A DNA stretch of 64,000 nucleotides from assembly GCA_021292165.1 (NCBI GenBank), contig CM037876.1, positions 42,270,575 to 42,334,574 on the forward strand. Reading direction: 5' to 3'. The notes beneath the pieces were generated by a model, which was not told the DNA's origin, made no database searches, and saw only the letters and a list, made by a program, of their open reading frames with translations. Each line of letters starts with the position of its first letter. Positions within the stretch are counted from its first letter, which is position 1. Positions 34,703 through 46,515 of this stretch are shown in pieces. Origin of the DNA: Shinisaurus crocodilurus. Its lineage: Eukaryota > Chordata > Lepidosauria > Squamata > Shinisauridae. A program made the translations under genes and the position numbers.

Positions 34703-35128
34703 GTGAGTCCCCCTCGGGGAGAGCAGGAACTGGGGCATGCGGATTTGGCCGGCGGGCCGGCCGTGTCTTTCAGGACGGGTAATAAGCATTGCTCCTGAAG
34801 TGAGGAGAGACAGCGGCAGAGGGATAGAGAGGAGCGTTGGCCGGGAGGCACCGACTTGGGGAGGGGGAAGGAGGCATACAGCGCCTGGTGCTTCAGAAGG
34901 CTGGTCGGTTGAGAGCGGGGAGTTGGGGTGGAGGAAGGGGGGCGCCTCGCGCCCGCTCGCCTGCCCGAGAACACACCCTTCAGTCAGGAACTTCCTGGCA
35001 TGGAAAGTTTCTCCTTGGGGCGGCAGGTGCCTGAGGCGAAAGCCTAGGCGAGTGGAGTCGGCGGAGGGCCAGAGTGCGACCCGCAGGTGCCCACGGCTGT
35101 CCCTTGCCTCTCGGGGTTGACGCAGTCC

Positions 35129-35133
<5 letters not shown>

Positions 35134-35158
<25 letters not shown>
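35134..35158. repeat. (GT)n microsatellite
   Basis: About 12 GT units at the 3' edge of the CpG island. Confidence 0.95.
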
Positions 35159-35163
<5 letters not shown>

Positions 35164-38100
35164 ATGGTGGTCAAGCCGCTGTATGAGGAACCCCAGATAT
35201 AACACGCCCCCCCCTTCCCACGCTATTTCCTTGGGCCCCTCGCGCTTCTGGAGGGGGTTCTCTGTTAAAAGGGAAGAAGCCTTTCTTTCTCCCTCCAAAT
35301 CCTCCTTCCCGATTGTATGCTCTTTCTTCCTTGTGGCTGCTGAGCCCTGCAGCAGCTTTTGTAACTCTCTTCCTCCTTGTTTACTTCTTCACGCGGTCTC
35401 CTCCGCCAGTCCCTGCTCTGTCTCAGTTTATTGGCTGTTGAAATGACCCCCCCCCCCCAATCCCTTGTTCTATAATCTGGATCCTTAAGTGTCGACATGC
35501 TGCTTGGTGGTCCTCATCCCGCTGGATTCCTTTTTCTTCCCCCCCCCGTCCCTCCGCCTCCCCAAAGTCCTATCCTTAGTTAACTATTTCAGGAGATTTA
35601 ATAGGAAGAAGGCAGGAAATGTAATCTCAAAACCCAATAGCGGTAAGGTATGCTTAGGATGAGGAATTGAAAGGTCTGCAGGTGGTTATTGGGGTAATGG
35701 GGTCAGTAACGGCTATCCTTACATTAGACAGATTTTGAAAAAGTTAAGATCTCCAGATTATTGAGATTTCCTGTCTAAAGGCTCTGCAGAATATCCAGTG
35801 ATTGATTTTCCATTCTTGTGTCTGTGTGTGTGTTTTGGGGTGAGGGGTTTCAGTAGATGCATAGTGCTATTTTAATTCTCCCCCCCTTCTGTGTTTGGTG
35901 TTCTTGCATCAAAAAGAACTCCAATGCGGTATATTATACTGTTATAAAAAGTTAAGATAAATGTGATTTGTATTGGGATACCCTACCTATCAATATTCAT
36001 ATTTATGTACCTACAATCAACAAAACTTGGATTTGTGTGTGTTGCTACCTTCATGAGTAAGTGTTAGTAGCTGCTTTCATGTTAAACTATAAAGTTAATT
36101 TTTAACCTGGATGTCGCATGCATGTTCAGGGGAAGTGTATGAGACCCATTCTAAACATTCTTTGAAAACAGGAAATGTCAGTGCAGGTGTGTTTTGTATG
36201 TGGGGTCAGACTTCCAGTGCTTGAAATGTTATTGGTTATAACATAGGGTAAGATGCAGGATCTAGATAGAAGCTTTAAAAAATGCTCTAGTAACTTAAGA
36301 ATTACAAATGTATTGCATGTGGTCTAGGAGGTAATGCAAACATAATCTTGATTGAAGTGGATATCTCATTCTTCTAGCTCTGAAATGCTTTGTAATCGTG
36401 TTCACTGAAGTATTTGCTTCCAGATACGTTTAACAAAAATACATACGTACATTGTGTCTGCAGAGTGTACTGTCTTGGATAGAAGTGCTTAATCTTCAAA
36501 GTACGGTAAATTGGGGTTGTTTAGTGCAGAAGGTTAAGTATGTGATTGACACTTTAGTAAAGGAAACAGCTTTTGAAATTTACAGGCTAGTTATCTGTGG
36601 CTTGTTCCTATTCTTTTGAAGGAAAGGGGTGACTTGATTATTAGAAGTTTTACTTTATTTTCTTGATTGAGCAGTAAAATGGACACTTTGTGAGCTGTGA
36701 AGTAATTTTCAGCAGTCAGACTCTCACTTTTTTGTGAACCGTGGAGGAAACATTGGTAAAGCAGTATATGCTGAACAAATACTTGCATTAACCGGTTCAT
36801 TTCCTCAGATTGTTGTGGGCAATGGTATGAATCTCTAAAGGGTGATTTGGAAATAAATTTGACAAAATGTTGGTGGTATGTTATGTGAGATAGTGGACAG
36901 AGGACAAACACTGATTTATATCCAGAGAACCATGCAAGCTTGCATGCACCCTTTCCACTACCAGCTGAAAGGGACCCCCCAAACAGCATGCAATGTAGCA
37001 CAGGTAGTTGCAGCTGGGGGCGGAGAATCAGCAGAAATCAGAGAGGCCCTCCTCCCAGTGAACAGAAGTGCCTTGTGCTAGGGGGTGTTCGGAATCCAAG
37101 CCCTTATATTTTAGCTACAATGTTTTTGGGTACAATTCCTTTTTTGGAAACTTATTTTACAAGACAGTCTGCTGTATTTACTTTTTTACATCTCTCATTT
37201 CACCCTGAGCTTTTTTTTTTTTTTTTGGACAGAAATGGAATTGTGTCTTGCTTTCTGCTTAAGGCTTATTTAAGGTAACTTTTAAGACAATAACTGGCAT
37301 GAAGGCATTTTCAGAAGTGATGATAAGAATGCCTCTTACAGTCCTATTCTAAACATTTTTTTGGAAATATTCAGTAGGATGAGTTCCTTGGAACCATACT
37401 TATGATTGCAGCTTGAATCCTATGCATAGTTATTTGGAAGTAAGCTCATTGAGTTCAGTGCTATTTGCTCCTGTGAAATTCCATATCCAATGTGTCGGTT
37501 CTATTTATGCAATAACAAAATGGAAAAGCCATTTTTAAATCAAATATTCTGATCAATATAGTTTATCTAATAATTGTCACAACAACACTCATGAGAGTGA
37601 TTAATATATCAGAGCAAGTGTCTTAAGTGAAAATAGTTCATACTTTGTAGTGAATGAAGCAGTTCAAATTATTTGCCAGTAATGTTCCCTTTCTCCATAA
37701 ACCTGGAAGCATTTCAAAACTAGATACACAAACATTGGATTCAGTCAGTATTTCAGGTAATCTTTCAACTACTTGGCAGGGTAAGGAGACTCTCTAGCCA
37801 TAGCTAGGGATGTTCAGAACCTTCCCATTTATTTGTATAGCTATTTCAACCCTCCTAAAGATTGGCATCACATGGTTGGATCAAATATCTACAAAACTTG
37901 GTATGTGACTTTTACACCAACAGGATTTTTGTGTCTCCTGAATCAATATTGTACATCATTGTTTATTGTATGTACAGTAATGCATCATTGTCTGTTTGAA
38001 AGCACAGACTGGGTTATTGACTCAGTTGTGCAATATTTTCAGTTTTGACTTTCAGCCTTTTGTGGATCTACAAAACCTATTTGCAATTTTCTGTTTATTC

Positions 38101-39012
38101 AGAATAAACAGGAGTGAATATGCATTTTCACCTTGGGATCAGAAAACCATGGATATTTCTAGCATCCCTAATAGATACCAAAATATTTCATACTAGGTGT
38201 AAATGTTTCATTATATTTAGTAATTTGAGCACGTTAAATAGATTTGTAATTAACATTACTTTCATTTTCTAACCTATTTAAGAAGCTAGCTGTTCTTAAG
38301 ACTGAAGTGGAATAAAAGGTATACAGAGAAAGCACATGGACTTATTTTTAATGGTAGGAATCATTAGTGGCTTCAAACTGTTTAGTCTGATCTAAAGGTT
38401 TAGTATTTCTTGGTGGGCAAGAGAAATCCAGATGCCTAAATATGTGGAACTGTGTTTGTATTAAGACCTTGGACTGTTTCCAGCCCTTCATATTTTATAA
38501 AAACATTATTATTGGAATTTTAACTTAAATGTATAAGTCTTATTACATGGATGTTTTTGAAATTAAAGTGTTGTTAGGATTACAACCTTCCAGAGGAATG
38601 GGCTCTTAGTGGTATAATAAACTTCATAATTTCTTCATTTACAAATGCTTCACAACTATGGAATACCCTTCCCATAGAAACTTCTCAGAGCTGAAATCTG
38701 AGTATTTATTTTGTTTTGCTTTTTAAATATATTGCTCTGAGGCACTATAAGCCAAGTAACTTAACTGATCAACTGCTCTTATTGCTTGAAAGATGACTGC
38801 ACCAGCACTGGTTTAGCACAGTCACACAAAACAGAATACTTAAACAATTTGCAACACTCAGATATGAACCATCTTTTTTATTTTAACAGTGCCAGCATAG
38901 CCTGCTCAGGGTGTCAGTTTTCAGTCATAAATGGGGAGATTCATGTCTGCAAAATCTAAATACAGTAGATGTCACAGTGCACAAGGTATCAGTGCTCTAC
39001 ACCTAAAGATTA

Positions 39013-39182
39013 CAGTATTTTTCCATGTAGCTAAGACTATACTGTTTCCTAAAATCGCTAGACTAAAAATTGAGGGTCGTCTTATACATGGAAGTAAGCC
39101 GAAGAGAGAACCGCGTGGTTGCAAAACTGCCCAGTGGGGGGCGTCTTATACATGGGGGCATCTTATAGTCGGAAAAATACGG
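39013..39182. mobile_element. Mariner-type MITE
   Basis: Flanked by TA on both sides (39011-39012 and 39183-39184), with inverted ends CAGTATTTTTCC and GGAAAAATACGG. The interior has two copies of GTCTTATACATGG. The size of 170 bp and lack of coding fit a Tc1/mariner-derived MITE. Confidence 0.75.
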
Positions 39183-39632
39183 TAGCTTAAAGAATATTTA
39201 CCTACTTTAAATACGATAGAATATCTACAATCTTAAAATTTTATTTAATAAATCTATCATTATTGATCAATAAGGGAGCTTTAGTTTGTAGAGGAATAAA
39301 ATGCTTGGTGATCAGATGTAATTCCTGGGCATTACAGTTTAAATTAAGAGAGAGATAGGGGGAGATGGGCAAAATGGCATTTCAAACTAAAAAGGGTAGT
39401 AAATGATGTGATTCTATTTCAACTTTGTTGCAATAGAAGATGTTGCATAAGATGGTGACCAGATTTGTTTTTTCAATGCTAGTTTTAACTAGAAGAGACA
39501 AGTCAGTTGAGGTCTCATACTGTAGGCTGTCTATATTGTAATGGAATAGAGGTGGTGGTGATGGCTGTAGTAGAGAAGTTGTCAAGAACTCTGTTTAATC
39601 AGCAGGCGTTAGATGGCCTGTCACCATTAGCT

Positions 39633-39930
39633 AAGAACATGAGACCCATACTGCATCAGATCAAGGATCCAGCTAGTCAGGCATCCTGTTTTCCAAAGTG
39701 GTCAGCCAGCTGTTTCCCGGAAGCCCACAAATAGGGCATAAAGGCAATAGCCTTTCTCCATTGTTTGCCCCCAACAACTAGTATGCAGAGATGTGTAGCC
39801 TCTGAACATGGATGTTATTTACGTAGTTATCATGGCTAATAACTGTTGATAAACTAATTCTCTATGAATTTGTCTTAATTCAGTAGCTATCATTACATAT
39901 TGTGGCAAGAAAGTGCATGTTTATGCATCA
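39633..39930 (-). mobile_element. LINE-derived repeat, 3' part
   Basis: AAGAACATGAGACCCATACT, GGATCCAGCTAGTCAGGCAT, AGTGGTCAGCCAGCTGTTTC and later TAGTTATCATGGCTAATAAC form a familiar reptile repeat that runs in the opposite direction to the one at 57230-57540. The reading orientation and the CR1-like assignment are inferred. Confidence 0.5.
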
Positions 39931-40086
39931 TGTGTGAAGTACTACTTCCCTTTGACTCTGCTGAATCTACTGCCAGTCAAATGCATTGAATCACCCCAAA
40001 TATGTCTGTGAGAGAAGGAGAACACTTCTGTCTCCACTTCTTATTTATGTTATTTGTTAGATTTTTATACCACCCAAGTGGCAAAT

Positions 40087-40324
40087 GAAAGCCAGTGTGG
40101 TGTAGTGGTGAGAGTGTTGGACTGGGACTCGGGAGATCCGGGTTCTAGTCCCCGCTCAGCCATGAAACTCACTGGGTGACTTTGGGCCAGTCACTGACTC
40201 TCAGCCTAACCTACTTCACAGAGTTGTTGTGAGGATAAAATGGAGAGGAGGAGGATTATGTAAGCCGCCTTGGGTTCCTTGCAGGAAAAAGGCGGGGTAT
40301 AAATATAATAAATAAATAAATAAA
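40087..40324 (+). mobile_element. MIR-like CORE-SINE, copy 4, nested in the L2
   Basis: Complete SINE with head GCCAGTGTGGTGTAGTGGTG, B-box-like GGTTCTAGTCCC, CORE and (AAATA)n tail. The word AAATG occurs on both sides (left at about 40083, right at about 40321), consistent with a short target duplication. The SINE is therefore younger than the L2 it interrupts. Confidence 0.85.
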
Positions 40325-41119
40325 TGCCCTTGAGGCAGTTTACAGTCATAAACCAAACAATAGCAGCAGCAGTAACAGCAAAATAAACAACCAGACAAAA
40401 AAATACGGCAATAAAAGTATCAGAATAATACAATATTAAACATTAAAAACATTAAAAATATTAAACCTTAAGGAGCCAGTAGTAAAGCTAAATAATTAGA
40501 GCAACAGATTAAAGATTAAATGCCTGATTAACAATGAAGGTCTTATCCTGGTGTCTACATGTATACAATGCAGATGCCAGGCAGATCTCCTCTGGGAAGG
40601 GCATTCCACAGATGGACGACCACTACAGAGAAGACTCCTTCCCTGTTAACCATAGGTTGCACTGTTGTGGGTAGCAGCACCCAGAGAAGAGCCTCTACAG
40701 ACTCTTTTAGCCATCGGGCAGGAACATATGGGAAAAGGCGTTCCTTCATCTAGACTGGTCCTAAGCCATTTAGGGCTTTAAAGATCAACACCAACACTTT
40801 TAATCGGGCCTGGAAACCAAGTGGCAGCACCGAAGTAATTTGTTCGAAACAGCCAGTCCCAATAAATAGCATCACTGCTCTATTCTGCAGTAACTGAAGT
40901 TTCTGGACTATCTTCAGAGGTAGCCCCACATATAATGCATTGCAATAATCCAGACTGGGAGGTTACCAGTGCTTGAATAACTGTAGCCAGGCTATCTCTG
41001 TCCCAGCAGGGCTTTAGTTGCTATATCAGCCAAAGCTGATAAAGGGCACTTCATGCCACTGAGACCACTTGGGACTCAAGTGAGAGAGCTGGAATAATGA
41101 GCACTCCCAGACTATGAAC

Positions 41120-41871
41120 TTACTTCTGAGGGAGTGCAACCCCATTTAGAGTAGGTTGAATGCCACTTATCTGGACAGATGAACCACCTACTAACAGAAC
41201 CTCCATATTGTCTGGATTGAGTCTCAGTTTATTGGCCCTCATCCAGCACTTTACTGAATCCAAGCACTGGTTCAGGATAGTCACTGTCTCACCTGTATTT
41301 GATGAAAAGGAGTGGTAGAGTTGGTTGTCATCTGCATATTGATGACACTTCACTCCATCTTTCTGGACAACCTCACCCAGTGGTTTCATGTAGATGTTAA
41401 AAAGCATGGGGGACAAAATAGAGCCCTGAGCGATGCCACAATGGAGTCTCCACAAGGCAGAACTATAGTCCCCCAGCACCACCTTCTGGAATTGGCTGCC
41501 CAAACAGAAGCAGAACCACTGTAAAACAGTGCCTCCAATTGCCAATTCAGATGGTCTTCCCAGAAAGATACCATGGTTGATGGTATCAAAAGCCACTGAG
41601 TGGTCTAGGAGAACCAACAGAAATGCACTCTCTCTGTCTTTCTCCCAGCAAATGTCATCCCAGAGGGCAACCAAGACAGTCTCTACCCCCAAACCAGCCC
41701 AGAACACAATTGAAATGGGTGCAGATAATCAGTATCATCCAGAAGTGCCTGAAGTTGGCCAGCAACCACTCTCTCAATCACCTTGCCCCAAAATGGAAGA
41801 CTGGCCACTGGTCTAAAATTATTAAGGTCCTCTGGAATTAATCCCAGCTTCTTCAAGAGATGCCGAAGCAC
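41120..41871 (-). pseudogene. Degenerate L2 reverse-transcriptase region
   Basis: Two minus-strand frames overlap around 41683-41707 and together cover RT. The upstream part has LKKLGLIPEDLNNFRPVASL and VIERVVAGQLQALLDD. The downstream part has the AFDTINHG block, a GIAQGSILSPMLFNIY block and a YADD active-site motif, ending near LNPDNMEVLLVGG. The frame change, and Ile and Ala in place of the usual Val and Pro of GVPQGS, show decay. The C-terminal domain is unreadable below 41120. Confidence 0.75.
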
Positions 41872-42047
41872 AGTCTCTTTTAAAGAGATCGGTAGTCTGC
41901 CATTGGTAGTTTTTGTTTTTTACATTCTGAATTTTAACAACCTCAGACATGTTTCCCCTTACTTATCCCTTTTCTAAATTAAAAAAGGTCCCAAACACAT
42001 TACCTTTTCCTCATAGGGAAGGTGCTCCAGCTGGTTGATCATTTTAA

Positions 42048-42181
42048 GGTGCAATCCTAAGCATGTTTACACATAAAAAAGTCCTACAACTCCCAGCATT
42101 CCCTAGCCAGCATGACTAACTGAGTAATGCTGGGAGTTGTAGGACTTTTTTCTGTCTAAACATGCATGGGATTGTGCCCTT
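42048..42181. mobile_element. Palindromic MITE (snap-back)
   Basis: The left arm AAGGTGCAATCCTAAGCATG continues to AAGTCCTACAACTCCCAGCA. The right arm is its near-perfect complement, TGCTGGGAGTTGTAGGACTT to GCATGGGATTGTGCCCTTA. The arms span about 55 bp each around a short centre. Half-copies occur at 9885, 23093 and 32231. The possible target is TTAA-like, but the ends are not certain. Confidence 0.7.
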
Positions 42182-42301
42182 AGTTGTCTTTTCCAGCTCT
42201 GATACCCTTATTTGAGAGGGGAATTCCAGAAATGTACAGAGTATTGCAAATGCTTCTTCATTAAGGTACTGGTTGTCTTATTTTCAATCCTTTTACTAAT
42301 A

Positions 42302-42550
42302 CAGTAATACCTTGGATTGCAAGTAACTTGGTTTGAGAGTGTATTGCAAGACAAGCAAATTTTTAAATATTTATTTAATTTTTTTGACTTGATATACAAG
42401 CGACGTCTTGCAATACAAGTACTGTAGTACGGCTTAAATTAAAAATCTCTGTACAAATTTTTCGGGGGGGATTTCGTTTTGATATAAGAGTGTTTTGGAT
42501 TACAAGCATGTTTCCAGAACGAATTATGCTCTCAATCCAAGGCATGACTG
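42302..42550 (+). mobile_element. Tigger/pogo-like MITE, copy 2
   Basis: TA|CAGTAATACCTTGGATTG opens and CAATCCAAGGCATGACTG|TA closes a 249-bp element with inverted ends and a TA duplication. The subterminal TTTTGGATTACAAG and CTTGGTTTGAGAG blocks are shared with 4431 and 49205. There is no transposase. Confidence 0.85.
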
Positions 42551-43989
42551 TAATGCTTAACATGGCATTTGCCATTTTCACCACTGCTATGTACACTCAG
42601 TTGATGTTTTCATTTAGCTATGCACCATGACCCATAGCTAGAACTTTGAATGCTTCCACCCATAAGATTGCGTCATCAGAGATGCTTGTAGAAGACTTCT
42701 AAGTTTCTAGAAAAATCTTGATGTAATAATCCTTGCACTACCTTAATAGCATTCTGTTTACTTTTACAAGCTGCAAACATTTAATTCTTATATAATGATG
42801 GTGCCACTGGCATTACTTTCTGAAGTATGCGCTGCAGAAACTTAAATTGTGAATGGATTATACACACAGCTTTTCTAGTAAGACTATCCCAAAATTCCGT
42901 TGATGTTGTTCATGGGATAAAACCAGAGAAGTCATGTGGATACCATATCTGATATTTTTTCCACCATAATGTCACCCTAGGAGTGCTAAACATTACATAA
43001 AAATTGGCCTGAAATTATCCTTGGCAGTTTAGATCAGCCCAGGGTCAGTTTCATAATGTTTTATGCCCCTCATGTTAGAAAGAGCTGGATAAAATTTAAA
43101 TGCAACAAAAAATGACCCAAATGGAGCCTGGTAAGGCTTTCTATCCACAAGCAAATGCTATTGAGGCTGTAATTCTCTCTGACCTGACTGCGGAGAGAAT
43201 GACCGGAAGAGTAGAAGAACTACTAGATTTCTTGATCAGGGGCTGATCTACATTTCACTGTATATCGTCAAGTCAGCAGAACAGTACTGCTATATTCACA
43301 TTCTGCAGTCACTACTCACAGGGCACACTCTCATTAAATGTACTGCACTCATCCCGGTTTGCCACCACATACCTAACTCCATAGCGGTAGAACTGGGCGT
43401 TGCCTTGAACAGTTTTTTTAAAATTATTATTTTGCTTCGTCATCTCTGCGCAGGTGCAAATGAGCACAGGAGTGATCTTTAAAAAGAGAAAAGAAAAAGC
43501 TCTTCCGGCCCCTCACAAAAAAGAAAGAGAAGGATGCTGCTGCCGCTGCCCTCCCACAGGGTTGGGGTGAAGCTAGCAGGATCAGCGTGCCCCAAAGCAG
43601 TGTTCCTCCCATTCTGAATTTCCCAAGCACAAGGCTCCTGTTAAATCAGTGTGATTCACTTGGGAGTAAGGGTATTGGAGATAATGTGATTTACTTCTGA
43701 GCAGACATGCCTTTTGGCTAATTTACAGCTCCCTGTTCTTTGGGCAAGGGGGTGAACGTGGCTGTTAAAAAAGGGGGAGAGCCTCTCACAACTGTCCCCT
43801 CTCAAACTTCATGGCGGTTATCCTGAAGGTACTGCCTTTCACATGCAGTGGAAATGGCCATTTAACAAAAGTCCCCCTCCCCCCCATCCGCTATCTATAC
43901 CGAGGTGCGCAGGAGCGAAATTGTTTTTTTTAAAAAAGCACCTAAATCCAATTTGAAGCAGCCTGCTAGGAGGTCCGCAGGAACAACAA

Positions 43990-44535
43990 AAAAAGGAGGT
44001 GTGGGATATTGCCTTAAATGATAAATTAACTTGTAGTATTAAATGTAAAAAGGCACAATTAAAGAAAAATAGGTTTAAGGAGATTTGGGGACTATTTTTA
44101 GATTGTGTATTAGAAGAGGGAAAAGGGAGAAAGCCATGCCAAGATACAATATACTTTTGGAATATTGAATAATAATGGATCATAGATTTATTTATTTATT
44201 ATATTTCTACCCTGCCTTTTTTCCTGCAAGGAACCCAAGGCGGCTTACATAATCCTCCCCCTCCTCTCCACTTTATCCTCACAACAACCCTGTGAGGTAG
44301 GTTAGGCTGAGAGTCAGTGACTGGCCCAAAGTCACCCAGTGAGTTTCATGGCCAAGTGGGGACTAGAACCCGGATCTCGCGAGTCCCAGTCCAACACTCA
44401 CCACTACGCCATGCTTAGAAATTAACTTTTGGTCCCAAGGTGATGGGTGCACTGTATTATTTTTATGTACCGGTATGTCTTTTTATTTGTTTTATATACA
44501 TTGTTTGAAAATTTAAATAATTTTTTAAAAAGAAT
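43990..44535 (+). mobile_element. L1-like LINE 3' end, split by a SINE
   Basis: The + strand from about 44020 can be read as a short peptide with RFKEIWGLFLDCVLEEG, which resembles the C-terminus of L1 ORF2. After the SINE at 44184-44416 the DNA continues with GTATGTCTTTTTATTTGTTT, then ATTGTTTGAAAATTTAAATA, like an L1 3' tail. This is a tentative reading based on a short similarity. Confidence 0.4.
44184..44416 (-). mobile_element. MIR-like CORE-SINE, copy 5 (minus strand)
   Basis: The reverse complement shows the same order as the other copies. On the + strand it starts with the tail (ATTTATTTATTTATTATATT), then CAAGGCGGCTTACATAATCC, CAACCCTGTGAGGTAGGTTA and GGGACTAGAACCCGGAT (inverted B box), and ends at CACTACGCCATG. 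The sequence is well preserved. Confidence 0.85.
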
Positions 44536-45538
44536 GAACAAGCTTCCAGAGAAGAAGGCGAACCACCGCACAACAACAAATGGCGGATACCTCTCTTCCC
44601 CACCAGTTTGGGGGACACACGTAATGCCACATTTCCCCCACCCTCGAAAACTATTAGCTAACTCCAGTGACAACACTTTTGTGGCCTCATCTCAGACTGG
44701 CAACAACAGCGCAAGTTTAGCACACGTTAGCTGCGTACTGTGACAGTGAACTGCAATAACTGGAAAAAATGTGATAAACCTAGTCCAGGAAATTCCAGAA
44801 GGAACAAATTAGGATTATGTAGGACTAGTGCAACCGGCACTGAAAAGTTCATGCATCGTGTGCCCCACAAGTCACAGCAGTGATACAGTACTGCGATAAA
44901 CTTTAGGTGTGGATCCAGCCCAGGTTTCTAACCACAGAAATTTAGCACACAAGGCTACCACAGAAATTACTACCCACTCCTGAGTGTGTTCACTTAGAAA
45001 TTCCACTGCGTTCAATGAGACTTGGTTGGTGTTTTTTTTTGGAAGGATGCTTAGAATTGCAGCTTTTTGGATATGCAGTACAGGAACAACTTTAAGCAGA
45101 ATAATAAATTAAGTAGATCTGTGGACTAATAGTTAATGGCTTCTTTCTGGGAGTTAATTCATCCATATATATATATTTTTAAAATGCATCATTTGGTCAT
45201 GAAGAGCAAAGTGCCACAGTACATTCTTCAGGTTGAAACAAGGTTTTCAGTGCTAGAATCTTTAGGATCATGCTACTTTTACAAGAGTTGGTGTATATGT
45301 AGTAAGCAAAGCATACTGATTTATATTTAGTCATGTTGAACTAGGCAAAGGACATAGCAAAAAGGTATTAATGCTTGAACAAAATGTTCTAGAGCATGTA
45401 AAACTTTGTTATTTCTACTTTCAGCTGACATTGGGTTTAAAACTTTGGTCCTAATTGGATATCTTTGTTGTTCATACAATTGAATCTCCTGCTCCTTAGT
45501 TTCTTCCAGTTCCTTCGCTGCAGAACTAAGTAAAACAG

Positions 45539-45711
45539 GCCTGTGGCTTACACTGGCTCAGCTTGTCTGAGTGTGGAAAGCTAAGCAGGGTCAGGCCTGG
45601 TTATTATTTGGATGGGAGACCCCTCCTCTAGTTTCCTGCATTGAGCAGGGGGTTGGACTCGATAGCCTTGTAGGCTCCTTCCAACTCTATCTATGAAATC
45701 TATGAAATCCA
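45539..45711 (+). mobile_element. 5S-rRNA-derived SINE with CR1-like tail, copy 2
   Basis: Nearly identical to the copy at 20083, with GGAAAGCTAAGCAGGGTCAG (closer to real 5S rRNA than copy 1), TTATTTGGATGGGAGACC and the CR1-like GGGTTGGACTCGATAGCC plus ATCTATGAA repeats. Two copies of one junction show it is a stable family and not a chance chimera. Confidence 0.8.
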
Positions 45712-46081
45712 TTCAGGAAAGGCTTTAGAAATAGATTAAAATAAGTGGAACTCTGTAAATTTACTGTTCATGTAATATATCTTGGGTCCTATTCACAATA
45801 CTCCCACACAATACATACTGTTTTTTTTAATAGTATTCTAACCACAGTGTAGTTATTATCCATAGATTTGGGAGCTGAGTTGTGGCTCCTGAAACAGCTG
45901 CCCCAATTTGCCACCTAAAAATCAGGTGATAAACTGGTGGTGGTGACTGTTTCAGTCAGCTCTAAATTACAGACCACTTATATACTTGCGAACTTCACAC
46001 ATAGTTGATCAGCATTTCTGTAGTCCTCCCCCCTTCCAATCAACAGCATACACTGACAATCAGTACACAATTAACTTCCTC

Positions 46082-46515
46082 CCCACGCTTCTGTGGGGGG
46101 GGGGAGAGTTTGCGCGGGAGGGGGAGTTAGGGTTTCGGTGTGCATCCCATGGCACCTTTGAAGGTGATTGGCAAGAACCCGGGATTCACCAATGTCGATG
46201 CCCTGTGGCTCCATTGCTGGGAGTTCGGGGAGCCTTTGGGGTCTGCACGGGTCACCCTCCTCGGTTGTCAGGCGGCGCCGGGGGCAGTGGCTCAGGGTAG
46301 ATCCCCTAGCACTTCGTGTGTAGAATTCGAGAGTAGCGAGTCACCGCACCACCCTCGAGTTTGGGATGTTTTCGCCCTGATGCGCTCCACTGGCCTATTG
46401 GCCGGCCTTAGTTAATCCTGCACTTCACCTTCGCAGAACTTCGATTCAATAAATGTGGCCCTGTTTTCAAACCATTACAGTTGTCTCGTCTCTTCATTTC
46501 CCCCTATACCCACGC
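46082..46515 (+). mobile_element. CpG-rich insertion, possibly a solo LTR
   Basis: Between two direct repeats of CCCACGC (46082-46088 and 46509-46515) lies about 420 bp that is rich in CpG and unlike its AT-rich surroundings. Near the 3' end it has CAATAAATGTGG (poly(A)-signal-like, at about 46448). An open frame of about 90 codons at 46140 has no recognisable homologue. A solo LTR, a SINE or a processed fragment would all fit; an LTR seems most likely. Confidence 0.45.

Larger units (their letters stand above)
34190..35120 (+). promoter_or_regulatory. USP53: CpG-island promoter of USP53
   Basis: CpG dinucleotides become dense from about 34190 to 35120 after an AT-rich intergenic region, and no TATA box is evident. 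Visible sites are a perfect CRE at 34214, CCAAT boxes at about 34233, 34275 and 34371, an NRF1-like TGCGCGCGCGCT at about 34395, and GC boxes (GGGGCGGGG-like) at about 34549 and 34575. The island lies between MYOZ2 and the first USP53 coding exon, in the right place for the USP53 promoter. Divergent transcription to the minus strand is possible, but no gene was seen there. Confidence 0.75.
40041..41893 (-). mobile_element. 5'-truncated L2-type LINE, copy 2, with SINE insert
   Basis: Minus-strand LINE whose 3' tail (TTATTTATGTTATTTGTTAG, then TTTTATACCACCCAAGTGG) is split by a SINE at 40087-40324. It resumes at CCCTTGAGGCAGTTTACAGT. The RT region spans roughly 41120-41890, and similarity stops near 41893, so the endonuclease is missing. 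It is more diverged than the copy at 18092. Confidence 0.8.

Noticed and set aside
34358..34974. Open frames on both strands of the CpG island
   Set aside because: High GC content removes stop codons. No homology, and the + strand donor at 34702 fits a non-coding exon.
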